Below, one piece after another: positions 49,743-58,868 of a stretch of DNA of 64,000 nucleotides; within the stretch, counting starts at the first letter, position 1, and each line of letters starts with the position of its first letter. Origin of the DNA: Saccharopolyspora soli (GTDB taxonomy: Bacteria > Actinomycetota > Actinomycetes > Mycobacteriales > Pseudonocardiaceae). The stretch covers positions 62,001 through 126,000 of the forward strand of contig NZ_JALBWV010000011.1 of the NCBI RefSeq assembly GCF_022678645.1, read 5' to 3'. The notes under the pieces were generated by a model. That model had not been told where the DNA came from, did not search any database, and saw only the letters and a program-made list of their open reading frames with translations. Both the position numbers and the translations under genes were made by a program.

Positions 49743-50610
49743 GTCGGCCTCCGAAGAATCCCTGGGGGTGCAGCAGCAGAGTGGCGAACAGCGCGAGGTA
49801 GAAAACCGTTTGCGCCCAGGTGGTTCCGAGCGGGATCTGCAACAGGCTCTGGCCCAGTCCCAGCGCCATCGCGGCGATCGCCGCGCCGGGGATGCTGCCG
49901 AGACCGCCTACCACGATGATCGCCATCAGCGGCCCGATCCAGTGCCAGTGCAGCGACGGGTAGATCGTGGAGTCCAACGCCAGTGCGGTGCCGCCGATCG
50001 CCGCGGTGGCCAGGCCGAGCCCGAAGCCGTAACCGGCGATCCGGTCGGTGTTGATGCCGACCAGCTGCGCCGCCGCCCGGTGCTGGATCGTGGCGCGCAG
50101 CGCGTGCCCGAACCGGGTCAGCTTCAGCAGCAGGTAGAGCCCGGCCAGCGACACCGCGGCGAGCCCGAAGGCGATCAGCTTCACCACCGGGATGCTCGCG
50201 CCGAAGACCACGATGTCGGCCCCGGAGTAGGGCAGTTGGATCCGCCGGTGGGTCCCGCTGAAGACGAATCCGAGCACGCCCTCGATCACCAGCGCGATGG
50301 AGAACGTCAGCAGCACCGACATCATCGTCAACGTCGCCGGGCGCAGTCTGGCGATCAGCAACCGCTGCACGAACACCCCGATGCCGAAGAACAGCGGGAT
50401 GGTGAACACCAGCGACAGCAGCGGGTCCAAGCCGGTCCGCAGGGTGAAGTACCAGGCGAGGTAGGCGGCCAGGATCAGGAACGCCGAGTGCGCGAGCATC
50501 ACCACGCGCATCACGCCGAAGTACAGCGTCAAGCCCGCGGCCAGGAGGGCGTAGAGCCCGCCCAGCAGCACGCCGAGCACCAGGCTCTGCAGCAGCAGCG
50601 ATCCGGTCAC
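49726..50610 (-). CDS. Liv-type ABC transporter permease (LivH-like)
   Basis: A 294-aa membrane protein with about eight helices. VLGVLLGGLYALLAAGLTLY is the typical LivH opening and ATIQHRAAAQLVGINTDRIA the ATPase-contacting loop. The GTG at 50610 has GAGG 5 nt upstream and follows the binding-protein gene by 7 nt. It overlaps the LivM-like gene downstream. Confidence 0.88.
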   Translation of the reverse strand: MTGSLLLQSLVLGVLLGGLYALLAAGLTLYFGVMRVVMLAHSAFLILAAYLAWYFTLRTGLDPLLSLVFTIPLFFGIGVFVQRLLIARLRPATLTMMSVLLTFSIALVIEGVLGFVFSGTHRRIQLPYSGADIVVFGASIPVVKLIAFGLAAVSLAGLYLLLKLTRFGHALRATIQHRAAAQLVGINTDRIAGYGFGLGLATAAIGGTALALDSTIYPSLHWHWIGPLMAIIVVGGLGSIPGAAIAAMALGLGQSLLQIPLGTTWAQTVFYLALFATLLLHPQGFFGGRLAQRF

Positions 50611-50617
50611 GTCGGCC

Positions 50618-51835
50618 TCACCACGTCGGCTTCGGGTGGATGAGGTTCGCTTCCTTGGCGTTCTCCGGCAGCACGATCTGGATCCGGCCGTCGACGTACT
50701 GCTGGATCAGGTGCGCGCCCTGCGGTTTTCCGGTCCGGTCCCAGCGGAGCTCGCCGACGACGGTGTCGACTTCGTTGTTGTGCAGCCAGTCGATGAGCTT
50801 GCGCTGGCACTCGGGATCCGGGTCGGCGCACCCGACGGCTTGGACGGCGGCGGCCACGACCTGCCCGGTGGTCCAGGCGTTGGCCTCGTCCTCGTTGGGT
50901 TCGGTGCCGTGCATCTTGGTGTAGTGGGCGACGAACTCCTGGTTGGCGGGGAAGGCCGCCTTCGGCGTGTAGCCGGTGGGGGAGAGGATGCCCTCGGTCT
51001 GCTCACCGATCGCCCTGGGGAACTCCGGGTTGGTCGGCGCGGTCGAGAAGGCGGCCATCGCGGGCTGGTAGCCGAGCTGGCGCAGCGCCACGATGAGGTT
51101 CACCGCGTCCTGGTACTGCGTGCCGCCGACGACCAGTTCCGCCCGCGAGTCGGCGATCTTGGCCGCGATGGAGCCGAAATCGGTGGTGTTGGGCGGGTAG
51201 ACCTCGTCGACCACCGTGCGGACGCCAGCCGCCGCCAGCTTGTCCTTGAGGCCGTAGGCGGTGCCCTGCGCGAACGGATCGTCCATGGCCGCGTACGCGG
51301 CGGTTTCCGGTCGCTGGTCGGGCGGCATCGCCAAGATCGCCTCGGCGAGGTAGTTGTAGTGGTCCTGGGCCACCGCGGGCGCGGCGTAGAAGAGGTTGTC
51401 GAAGCCCTGGTCGAACACCTCCTCGGCGGCGCCCGCCGGTTCGACGAACAGGAAGCCGTAGTCCTTGGCGACCTGCGCGGCCGGGATCACCAGGCGGGTG
51501 GAGAACGGGCCGAAGACGAGGTCCGCGCCGTCCTGGTTGATCAGCCGCTCGTAGTCGGCGGCGACGCGGTCGGCGTTGGACTGGTCGTCGAGGATCACCA
51601 GCTCCACCTGGCGGCCGAGCAGCCCGCCGCGGGAGTTGACGTAATCGGCCCACGCCTCGTAGCCGCGGCGCACTCCCTTGCCGGGCTCGGAGAAGTCGCC
51701 GGTCAGCGGGAGTGAGATGCCGATCCGGATCCGGTCGTCGGTGCTGCCGCTGGAGCCCGAACTGAGGCAACCGGTGAGCGCGAGGGCCGCGCTGGCCACG
51801 AGTGCTCCGAGTCGGAGACCGTTTGAAATTTTCAT
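50618..51835 (-). CDS. Liv-type ABC transporter substrate-binding lipoprotein
   Basis: A 405-aa extracellular lipoprotein. The signal peptide ends in the lipobox LTGC (residues 20-23). The mature part is a type I periplasmic-binding fold with IGISLPLTGDFSEPGKGVRR, VILDDQSNADRVAADYERLI and AAAVQAVGCADPDPECQRKL. It is the first gene of the transporter operon and has its own consensus promoter with overlapping LacI-type operators. Binding proteins of this class bind amino acids, amides or aromatic acids, so its link to a LacI regulator and sugar enzymes is unusual. Confidence 0.9.
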   Translation of the reverse strand: MKISNGLRLGALVASAALALTGCLSSGSSGSTDDRIRIGISLPLTGDFSEPGKGVRRGYEAWADYVNSRGGLLGRQVELVILDDQSNADRVAADYERLINQDGADLVFGPFSTRLVIPAAQVAKDYGFLFVEPAGAAEEVFDQGFDNLFYAAPAVAQDHYNYLAEAILAMPPDQRPETAAYAAMDDPFAQGTAYGLKDKLAAAGVRTVVDEVYPPNTTDFGSIAAKIADSRAELVVGGTQYQDAVNLIVALRQLGYQPAMAAFSTAPTNPEFPRAIGEQTEGILSPTGYTPKAAFPANQEFVAHYTKMHGTEPNEDEANAWTTGQVVAAAVQAVGCADPDPECQRKLIDWLHNNEVDTVVGELRWDRTGKPQGAHLIQQYVDGRIQIVLPENAKEANLIHPKPTW

Positions 51836-51859
51836 GATCCACCCGTCGTTGGGAGCATC

Positions 51860-51886
51860 CGTAAGCGCTTACGAAAGCGCTTACGG
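51860..51886. promoter_or_regulatory. double LacI-type operator
   Basis: CGTAAGCGCTTACG (51860-51873) is a perfect palindrome with central CG. Directly after it GAAAGCGCTTACG (51873-51885) gives a second, imperfect copy. Both lie between the livK-type promoter and its start codon, so a bound repressor would block the transporter operon. The adjacent divergent LacI protein is the obvious binder. Confidence 0.75.
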
Positions 51887-51887
51887 C

Positions 51888-51916
51888 AGAATAGGGACCA
51901 CGAGCTGTGGCGGCAA
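51888..51916 (-). promoter_or_regulatory. promoter of the Liv transporter operon
   Basis: On the minus strand TTGCCG (51916-51911) and TATTCT (51893-51888) with a 17-nt spacer, pointing into the binding-protein gene. Confidence 0.6.
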
Positions 51917-51980
51917 GGGGCGCCGAGCATCATGTGTTCCGGGGCGGTCCGCGGACCGACCGACGGGAGGAGGGACTCGG

Positions 51981-53015
51981 ATGGCACAGCGGCGCGCGCG
52001 GCTCCGGCTCGTCGATGTCGCGGAGCGGGCCGGGGTCTCGATCGCGGCGGCGTCACGCGCGCTGTCCGGCTCCGCGGGTGTCAGCGACGAAATCGCGCAG
52101 CGAGTGCGGGAGGTCGCCGCGCAGCTGGGTTACGTCGCCAACGTGCACGCCCGCACCCTGGCCGGGGGTGCCAGCACGACCGTCGGTCTGCTCGTGCACG
52201 AGATCGGCGACCCCTACTTCACCGAGATCGCCAGCGGGGTGCTGCGGGTCGGCGCGCAGCAGGGGCTGACCGTGCAGATCTGCCACACCGGCCGCGATCC
52301 GGACAGCGAACTCGTCCAGGTGCGCACGCTGATCGCCAACCGGGTGCGCGCGATCGTCATCGCCGGTTCGGGCTTCGTGGACGCGCGGATGCAGTCGTCG
52401 GTCAAGAAGGACCTGCAAGCGTTCCAGGAGACCGGTGGTCGGGTCGCGGTGATCGGGCGGCACCCCCTCGGCACCGACGCGGTGTTGCCGGACAACCTGG
52501 CAGGCGGCCGCTCGATCACCGAGCACGTGCTTTCGCTGGGACATCGGCGGATCGCGTTCGTCGTCGGGCCGAAGGCATTGACCACGGTCGCCGATCGGCT
52601 TGCTGGCGTTGACCAGGCGTTGGGCGCGCGCGGGCTGTCCGTCGACGACATGCCCGTCATCGAGGCGGCTTTCACGCGGGAGGGCGGCACGGCGGCCACC
52701 CGGCGGATCCTGGACGAGCACCCTGGAGTTACCGCGGTGATCGCGCTCAACGACGACATGGCGATCGGCGTACTGGCGGCGTTGCGTGCGCGCGGCATCG
52801 CGGTACCGGAGCAGATGTCGGTGGCGGGCTTCGACGACGTGGCCGTAGCCGAGCACCTGTCGCCCGCGCTGACCACGGTGCGGCTGCCGATGACGGAGAT
52901 GGGGGAGCAGGCGCTCCTGCTCGCGCTGAAGTCGCCGTCGGCGCGCCCGCGCCGCCGCGCCACGACGCACGAACTGGTGGTCCGCGAATCCACCGCCGCG
53001 CCGCGCTCCCGATGA
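51981..53015 (+). CDS. LacI-family transcriptional regulator
   Basis: A 344-aa repressor. The HTH is LVDVAERAGVSIAAASRALS, followed by the hinge and a sugar-binding-like effector domain (VGLLVHEIGDPYFTEIASGV ... MSVAGFDDVAVAEHLSPALT). The ATG at 51981 has GGGAGGAGGG upstream. It is divergent from the Liv-type operon with a perfect TAAGCGCTTA operator between. The effector is presumably the imported compound or its first metabolite. Confidence 0.92.
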   Translation: MAQRRARLRLVDVAERAGVSIAAASRALSGSAGVSDEIAQRVREVAAQLGYVANVHARTLAGGASTTVGLLVHEIGDPYFTEIASGVLRVGAQQGLTVQICHTGRDPDSELVQVRTLIANRVRAIVIAGSGFVDARMQSSVKKDLQAFQETGGRVAVIGRHPLGTDAVLPDNLAGGRSITEHVLSLGHRRIAFVVGPKALTTVADRLAGVDQALGARGLSVDDMPVIEAAFTREGGTAATRRILDEHPGVTAVIALNDDMAIGVLAALRARGIAVPEQMSVAGFDDVAVAEHLSPALTTVRLPMTEMGEQALLLALKSPSARPRRRATTHELVVRESTAAPRSR

Positions 53016-53282
53016 ATGTCCACAGTGTATTGATCAATTAATTAGCGGTGTGGATTTTCGATCTTCTGGTGGGTTTGAGAGCGTTTCTTAAGTGCGAATT
53101 AAATGTGTCATATGAGACGGATAGTTGACGGTGCGTGCATGGTTCGTCACCCGGCCTAACTTACTTTCGAGTACGGTTGTGGTGGATGATCTCGATGAGT
53201 AAGGTCGGTGCAACGTGAACGGCCGGTCGGGGCAACGCGGGTCGATTCTTGCCATGTGCCACCTATGCGCTTTTGGGAACTC
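53016..53282. other. AT-rich intergenic region before MHYT gene
   Basis: The least GC-rich stretch of the window (for example TTGATCAATTAATTAG at 53031-53046 and GCGAATTAAATGTGTCATATG at 53094 onward). No gene. It probably holds the promoters of the MHYT/conservon series; no -35/-10 pair stands out. Confidence 0.45.
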
Positions 53283-54062
53283 ATGAGTCAGATAGGCTCG
53301 ATGACAGAATTTGGATTCGGTTGGCTGACGCCGGTGTTGTCCTACGCCATGGCCTGCGTTGGCGCCGCACTCGGCTTGCGCTGCATGGTGCGCGCACTGG
53401 CGAAGACCGGCCGCTCGCGGCGCAACTGGCTGATCAACGGCGCCGTCGCGATCGGTACCGGGATCTGGACGATGCACTTCATCGCGATGCTCGGTTTCCA
53501 GGTCACGGGCACCGACGTGCGCTACGACGTGCCGCTGACCGTGCTGAGCCTGGTGGTCGCGATCGTGGTCGTCGGCATCGGCGTCTTCGCGGTGGGTTAC
53601 AGCCGCTCGAAGGTGCTGGCGGTGCTGGTCGGCGGGGTGGTCTCGGGCCTGGGCGTGGCCATCATGCACTACATCGGCATGGCCGCGATGCGGCTTTCCG
53701 GCACCGTCGGCTACGACCCCGTGATCGTCGCGTTGTCGGTGGTCATCGCGGTGGTCGCCGCCACCGCGGCGCTGTGGGCGGCATTGAACATCCGCGGCCC
53801 GGCGGCGGCCTTCGGCGCATCGCTGGTGATGGGTGTCGCGGTGAGCGCGATGCACTACACGGGAATGGCCTCGGTCCACGTCGGCCTGCATTCGATGCAT
53901 TCTCCGGTCGACGGCGCGACCCCGATGCAGTTCATCTTTCCGCTCACCGTCGTGTTGGGCACGTATTTGTTCCTGACGTCGGCCTTCGTCGCGATTTCGC
54001 CGAACGCGCCGAGAAGAGCGGATGGCGCAGCTGAAAAGCAGGTGGATCCCTTCACCGGGTGA
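53283..54062 (+). CDS. MHYT-domain integral membrane sensor
   Basis: A 259-aa protein with seven membrane helices. The MHYT repeats are visible as MHFIAMLGF, MHYIGMAAM and MHYTGMASV, whose Met and His residues are thought to bind a metal and sense gases such as O2, CO or NO. No GGDEF, EAL or kinase domain is attached, so this is a stand-alone sensor. The ATG at 53283 has GGGAA upstream; 53265 and 53301 are alternatives. It lies 87 nt before the conservon sensor kinase on the same strand and may act with it. Confidence 0.87.
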   Translation: MSQIGSMTEFGFGWLTPVLSYAMACVGAALGLRCMVRALAKTGRSRRNWLINGAVAIGTGIWTMHFIAMLGFQVTGTDVRYDVPLTVLSLVVAIVVVGIGVFAVGYSRSKVLAVLVGGVVSGLGVAIMHYIGMAAMRLSGTVGYDPVIVALSVVIAVVAATAALWAALNIRGPAAAFGASLVMGVAVSAMHYTGMASVHVGLHSMHSPVDGATPMQFIFPLTVVLGTYLFLTSAFVAISPNAPRRADGAAEKQVDPFTG

Positions 54063-54149
54063 CTTGCGTCCACTGCCTTTCCGCAGCGGGTCATCCGCGT
54101 TCGCGACGAGCCCGCCCAACTTTCCGACTCCCTCCAGGATGGAGGACTC

Positions 54150-56522
54150 ATGCCTGGGTATTCCCGCACGCGTTCACGCGTTTCTCCGAGCCTGCTGAGG
54201 CCGAAATCAGTGCGAGCGAAAACGGTCGCGCTGCTCGTGGTGCCGGTCGTCTCGCTGATGGCGCTGTGGGCGCTGGCCACGGTCTCGGCGGTGCAGAGCG
54301 CGTGGACGCTGCACCAGGTCAAAGAGCTCAACGCCGAACTCACCAGACCGGTCAGCGATCTGGTCGACGACCTGCAGGCCGAGCGCGCCGCCGTCGCGCA
54401 GTACCTGGCCGCGCCACGCGGCGGCGAACAACTGGTCTCCGGCCAACGAGCGCGTACTGCCGCGGCCACTGCGGCGTTGGTCGAAGGCTCGACGGTGGCC
54501 AGAGCCAACATCGCGAACGTCGCACCAGAAGTGGACCAGCGAATCTCCGCCCTCGTCGAGGATCTCGACCGGTTGCAGCGCGACCATGCCGAGGTCGTCG
54601 CCCAGCGGATGGACTGGAACGACGCCTACAACTCGTATACGACCGCGATCGAGCGCGCCTTCGCGGTGGACGAGGCCCTGACGAACGTCCAGGACGGCGA
54701 AGCCGCTGCCGCCGCGCGGGTCGTCCTCCAACTCGGCCGGGTGGGCGAGATGATCGCGCGCCAGGACGCCGTCGTGACCTCAGCCCTGGCCGCCCAGGGG
54801 ATGACACCGGATCAGCACGAGGCGTTCGCCACCGCGCTCGGTGGCCAGCACGTGTTGACCGACGGTTTGCTGCCCGACCTCGCCCCGGCGGATCAGGCCG
54901 CCTACCAGCAATTCGTCAACGACGGCTCCTATCGGTCGCTGACCTCGATGCAGAACGCGTTGCTCAGCGGGCCAGCAGCCGTCGGCGCTTTCTCCGTCGA
55001 CCAGTGGCGCGGCGCGGTGCAACCTCTCGCGCAGAGCGTGGCGACCGTCCGGGCCAACGCCAGCGCGGCCACTGCGGCGCAGGCGGAATCCGCCAGCGGC
55101 GCGGTGCTGACGCAGGCGGCGCTTACGGTCGCCCTTGGACTTCTCGCCGTGCTGCTCGCTTTGGTGGTCTCCGTCCGGATCGGTCGCGGCATGGTGATCG
55201 AGCTGGTCGGCCTGCGGGACTCGGCCCTGGAACTGGCCAACCGACGGCTCCCGCAGGCCATGCGCAGGCTGCGCGCGGGCGAGAAGATCGACATCGATGC
55301 CGACGTGCCGGTGGTCGCGCCCGGCGAGGGCGAAATCGGTCAGGTCGGCAATGCGCTCAACGCCGTGCAGCACGCGGCGTTGCAGGCCGCGGCCGAGCGG
55401 GCCGAACTGCTCACCGGTGTCTCCGGGGTGTTCGTCAACCTGGCTCGGCGCAACCAGTCCCTGGTGCACCGCCAGCTCAGCTTGCTGGACGCGATGGAGC
55501 GCCGGACCGAAGATCCGACCGCGCTCGAAGACCTCTTCCGGCTCGACCACCTGGCGACCCGGATGCGTCGGCACGCCGAGGGGTTGATCATCATGTCCGG
55601 TGCCGCGCCCGGCCGGTCCTGGCGCAATCCGGTGCCGTTGATGGATCTGGTTCGCTCCGCGGTCTCGGAGGTCGAGGACTACGAGCGCGTCGAGGTGCAC
55701 CGGATGTCCGAGCTGTACGTGGTCGGCTCTGCGGTTTCCGACCTCACGCACCTGTTCTCCGAACTCGTGGAGAACGCGACGTCGTTCTCCCCGCCCGGCA
55801 GCACAGTCCTGGTGCACGGCGAGCCGGTCGGCACCGGATTCGTCGTGGAGATCGAGGACCGCGGCCTGGGCATGCGCCCGGAGCGGATGGACGAGGCGAA
55901 CCGGCTGATCGCCGACTCGCACCGGCTTGAGCTGTTCGAAAGCGACCGGCTGGGGCTCTTCGTGGTGAGCCGGTTGGCGAACCGGCAGCACATCAGCGTC
56001 TCGCTGCGCCGCTCGCCCTACGGCGGCACCACCGCCGTGGTGCTGCTGCCCGCATCGATTCTCACCACCATCGAACCGCGACCCGATCAGCACGATCAGC
56101 AGCCCGAAGCGATCTCCGCGCCGGAGGAGGACGTCGTCCCGGTACCGATGAAGGCGGTCGCGACCCGGTTGCCCACCAGGGTGCCGCAAGCGTCCGCGGT
56201 GCCCAGAGCAACCCGGCGGCGGCGCTCGTCCATCTGGCGCGACCCGGCCGAACCGGTCGCGATCAACGGCGAGGTCGTGTCGCACGAAACCCCCGCCGAC
56301 ACCGGAGGAAACGACGAGCAGAACACTGGCGGCCTGCCGCGCCGGACCCGACAGGCGAGCCTCGCACCTGGGTTGCGGGCCGAGGATTCCCGCAACCAGC
56401 GCAAGACCGACGCCGTCGGCGCCAAGATCTCGCCGGAGCAGGCGCGCAGCATGATGACCGCGGTCCAGCAGGGCTTCGCCCGCGGACGCGGTGCGCGAAC
56501 CGACGATTTCCCGGACGCCTGA
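54150..56522 (+). CDS. cvnA: conservon sensor histidine kinase-like protein (CvnA)
   Basis: A 790-aa membrane protein. After a first helix (about 25-48) comes a 270-residue extracellular region of the nitrate/nitrite-sensing helical type (VSDLVDDLQAERAAVAQYLA). A second helix lies at about 325-345, then a HAMP-like linker, NLARRNQSLVHRQLSLLDAM as phospho-acceptor region, and a HATPase with N-box ELVENATSFSPP and G-box GLGM. The last 150 residues are disordered and proline/arginine-rich. Together with cvnB-D this forms the actinobacterial conservon, a membrane-associated G-protein-like signalling complex. The ATG at 54150 has GGAGGA upstream. Confidence 0.9.
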   Translation: MPGYSRTRSRVSPSLLRPKSVRAKTVALLVVPVVSLMALWALATVSAVQSAWTLHQVKELNAELTRPVSDLVDDLQAERAAVAQYLAAPRGGEQLVSGQRARTAAATAALVEGSTVARANIANVAPEVDQRISALVEDLDRLQRDHAEVVAQRMDWNDAYNSYTTAIERAFAVDEALTNVQDGEAAAAARVVLQLGRVGEMIARQDAVVTSALAAQGMTPDQHEAFATALGGQHVLTDGLLPDLAPADQAAYQQFVNDGSYRSLTSMQNALLSGPAAVGAFSVDQWRGAVQPLAQSVATVRANASAATAAQAESASGAVLTQAALTVALGLLAVLLALVVSVRIGRGMVIELVGLRDSALELANRRLPQAMRRLRAGEKIDIDADVPVVAPGEGEIGQVGNALNAVQHAALQAAAERAELLTGVSGVFVNLARRNQSLVHRQLSLLDAMERRTEDPTALEDLFRLDHLATRMRRHAEGLIIMSGAAPGRSWRNPVPLMDLVRSAVSEVEDYERVEVHRMSELYVVGSAVSDLTHLFSELVENATSFSPPGSTVLVHGEPVGTGFVVEIEDRGLGMRPERMDEANRLIADSHRLELFESDRLGLFVVSRLANRQHISVSLRRSPYGGTTAVVLLPASILTTIEPRPDQHDQQPEAISAPEEDVVPVPMKAVATRLPTRVPQASAVPRATRRRRSSIWRDPAEPVAINGEVVSHETPADTGGNDEQNTGGLPRRTRQASLAPGLRAEDSRNQRKTDAVGAKISPEQARSMMTAVQQGFARGRGARTDDFPDA

Positions 56523-56618
56523 GTGCTTTGTCGTCGCAGCGGCGCGGCCGCTCGGCCGAAGCGTGCGATCGGCACCGCCACCCGAACCACTTCACGGACG
56601 AGTTCTCAGGGAGGACCA

Positions 56619-57044
56619 ATGTTTGGCACCACCGAGCAGGCCGGGGAGCTGAGTTGGCTCCTGGACGAGTTGGTCCACAACGTGCCTAGGGTCAGACTCG
56701 CACTGCTGCTGTCCAACGACGGACTGGCCCTGGCGGTGTCGTCGGGGATCAGCAGCGAGGAAGGCGAACACCTCGCCGCGGTCGCCTCGGCGTTGCACAG
56801 CCTCGCCAAGGGCACCGGTCGGCATTTCGACGCTGGTTCCGTCCGGCAGACCATGATCGAGCTCGACGGCGGCTTCCTGTTCGTGGTGGCCGCGGGCGGC
56901 GGGACGTGCCTCACGGTGTTCGCCGAGACAGGCGCCGACATCGGCTTCGTCGCCTACGAGATGGCGCGGTTGATCAACCAGGTCGGCGAGCACATGTACA
57001 CCGCCGAGCGCTCGGACATCGGCGACTGGCCGGGCGAACGATGA
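56619..57044 (+). CDS. cvnB: roadblock/LC7 protein (CvnB)
   Basis: A 141-aa roadblock/LC7-fold protein. ELSWLLDELVHNVPRVRLAL opens it, SNDGLALAVSSGISSEEGEH and GGFLFVVAAGGGTCLTVFAE follow. In conservons this protein is thought to link the kinase-like CvnA to the GTPase CvnD. GGGAGGA precedes the ATG at 56619. It is the second gene of the conservon. Confidence 0.92.
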   Translation: MFGTTEQAGELSWLLDELVHNVPRVRLALLLSNDGLALAVSSGISSEEGEHLAAVASALHSLAKGTGRHFDAGSVRQTMIELDGGFLFVVAAGGGTCLTVFAETGADIGFVAYEMARLINQVGEHMYTAERSDIGDWPGER

Positions 57045-57136
57045 CCAACCAAGCGAACGCTCGGGGCATCGGGAGCAGGGCGCCGGTGCCGCGCTGCGGA
57101 AGGGCGAACGCCGATGGGTAGGAAGGCACTGCGGTC

Positions 57137-57511
57137 GTGAGCGGGGCCCGCCGGAACTGGTACGACGACGAAGCGGGCCCGATGGTGCGGCTGTACGCGA
57201 TGACCAGGGGACGCGCCCAACCGAATCGCGGACCCCTGGACATCATCGCGCTCGTCGTCGCCAACACGCTGCCCGAGCAGGACATGACGCTCACCCCCGA
57301 ACAGGCGCGCATCCTCCAGCTGAGCCGGGACCGGCCGGTGTCGGTCGCGGAAATCGCCGCCCAGTCCGACTTGCCGCTGAGCGTCGTCCGGATCCTGCTC
57401 ACCGATCTGCTCGACGCCGGTCACCTCCGGATCGACCGGCCCACGCCACCGCGCGAACTGCCCAGCGAAGACGTACTGAGGGAAGTGATCAATGGACTCC
57501 GCGCGCTCTGA
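57137..57511 (+). CDS. cvnC: DUF742 protein (CvnC)
   Basis: A 124-aa protein with the DUF742 winged-helix-like pattern. MVRLYAMTRGRAQPNRGPLD precedes LDIIALVVA, LSRDRPVSVAEIAAQSDLPL and SVVRILLTDLLDAGHLRI. The GTG at 57137 is weakly marked by GGAAGG upstream. Its end overlaps cvnD by 20 nt, so both are translated together. Third gene of the conservon. Confidence 0.9.
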   Translation: MSGARRNWYDDEAGPMVRLYAMTRGRAQPNRGPLDIIALVVANTLPEQDMTLTPEQARILQLSRDRPVSVAEIAAQSDLPLSVVRILLTDLLDAGHLRIDRPTPPRELPSEDVLREVINGLRAL

Positions 57512-58097
57512 CGCCCGGTCGGCGGGCGCCCCGCCCATCGTCGCGCTGAAGATCCTCATCGCCGGTGGTTTCGGCGTCGGCAAGACCACGATGGTCGGTG
57601 CGGTCAGCGAAATCCAGCCGTTGCGGACCGAAGAACACCTCACCGAAGCCAGCCTCGGCGTGGATTACACCGACGGTGTGGAGCAGAAGACCACCACGAC
57701 CGTGGCGATGGATTTCGGCAAGATCACGCTGCACGAACAGTTCGCGCTGTACCTGTTCGGCACGCCCGGACAGGACCGGTTCTGGTTCTTCTGGGACGAC
57801 ATCGCACAGGGCGCGCTCGGTGCTGTCGTGCTCGCTGACACCCGACGCCTGCAGGACTGCTTCGCGGCGGTGGACTACTTCGAGCGCCGCGAGATCCCGT
57901 TCATCGTGGCGGTCAACTGCTTCGAGGGCGCGCGGCGGTTCCGGGTCGAACAGGTGTCGGCGGCACTGGATCTCGACCCCGGCACCCCGGTCGTGCTGTG
58001 CGACGCACGCGAGCGGTCCTCCGCGAAGGAGGTGCTGATCGCGGTCGTGGAACACGCCAGCCGCACCTACGCCGGACGCCGCTCCGAGGATCACTGA
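57492..58097 (+). CDS. cvnD: small GTPase of the conservon (CvnD)
   Basis: A 201-aa Ras-like GTPase. The P-loop is GGFGVGKTTMVGAV, switch I/II are represented by TTTTVAMDFGKITL and FGTPGQDRFWFFWDD, and the base-recognition motif is the atypical VNCFEG with CDARERSSA. It completes the cvnABCD unit and presumably relays the state of the CvnA complex. The missing NKxD is normal for this family. Confidence 0.92.
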   Translation: MDSARSDARSAGAPPIVALKILIAGGFGVGKTTMVGAVSEIQPLRTEEHLTEASLGVDYTDGVEQKTTTTVAMDFGKITLHEQFALYLFGTPGQDRFWFFWDDIAQGALGAVVLADTRRLQDCFAAVDYFERREIPFIVAVNCFEGARRFRVEQVSAALDLDPGTPVVLCDARERSSAKEVLIAVVEHASRTYAGRRSEDH

Positions 58098-58151
58098 CGC
58101 TCGAACTCCGGGGTATTGCCAGTCCGGTCCGCACGTTCTACTGTGCTGGAC

Positions 58152-58868
58152 ATGTCTGGACAGGTTCGGTTGAAGCATCAGCTGATCGCGGCGGAACTGG
58201 CCGCCGACATCCGCGCCGGGCGATTGCGCCACGGCGAGCGGTTGCCCGGTGAGCACGCCTTGGCCACCCGCTTCGCGGTCAGCCGGAACACGGTTCGCCT
58301 CGCGCTGTCCGAACTGGGCGATCAGGGATTGATCGCGACGCATTCCGGGAAGGGCTCGTTCGTCGACTTCGACGGTCGGTCGCTGGACGACCGCGCTGGG
58401 TGGTCGCACGCGCTCGCCGCGCAGGGCGTCCGCACCGAGGTCAGCGTAGTTCGGCTGGACCTGGTCGAAGATCCGGAACTGGCCGAGCGCATCGGCCTGG
58501 ACGACGTCGAGTTCGTCGCCGTCGACCGGGTGCGCAAGCTCGTCGGCGCAGCGCCGATCTCCTTCGAGCGCAGCCGCGTTCCGGCAATCGGAGAGCTGCG
58601 GAGGCTGCCCGAGATCGGACTGGGGCAGCGGTCGCTGTTCGAGGTGCTGCGCTCGGTGGGCCTGGTGGTCGAGTGCGGTGAGCAGTGGGCGGCGCTGCAC
58701 CAGCTGCTCCCCGACGAAGCTCGCATGCTCGACCGCGCGCCGGGGAGTTCGGTGCTGCGAACCCGGCGGCTCGGCCGCACCTTCGCGGGCGAGTTCGTCG
58801 AGCACGTGGACAGCCTGCTCGACCCCGATCGCTTCCAGCTGCACCAGAGCTTTGGCGGTGACCGGTGA
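58152..58868 (+). CDS. GntR-family regulator, HutC/UTRA type
   Basis: A 238-aa regulator. The winged-helix GntR domain contains LPGEHALATRFAVSRNTVRL and DQGLIATHSGKGSFV; the rest is a UTRA ligand-binding domain (LFEVLRSVGLVVECGEQWAA). A TACTGT box ends 8 nt before the ATG at 58152, so the message may be leaderless. Its stop overlaps the GTG of the ADP-ribosylglycohydrolase gene (GTGA). It probably regulates the four-gene unit that follows the YegW-like layout. Confidence 0.9.
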   Translation: MSGQVRLKHQLIAAELAADIRAGRLRHGERLPGEHALATRFAVSRNTVRLALSELGDQGLIATHSGKGSFVDFDGRSLDDRAGWSHALAAQGVRTEVSVVRLDLVEDPELAERIGLDDVEFVAVDRVRKLVGAAPISFERSRVPAIGELRRLPEIGLGQRSLFEVLRSVGLVVECGEQWAALHQLLPDEARMLDRAPGSSVLRTRRLGRTFAGEFVEHVDSLLDPDRFQLHQSFGGDR

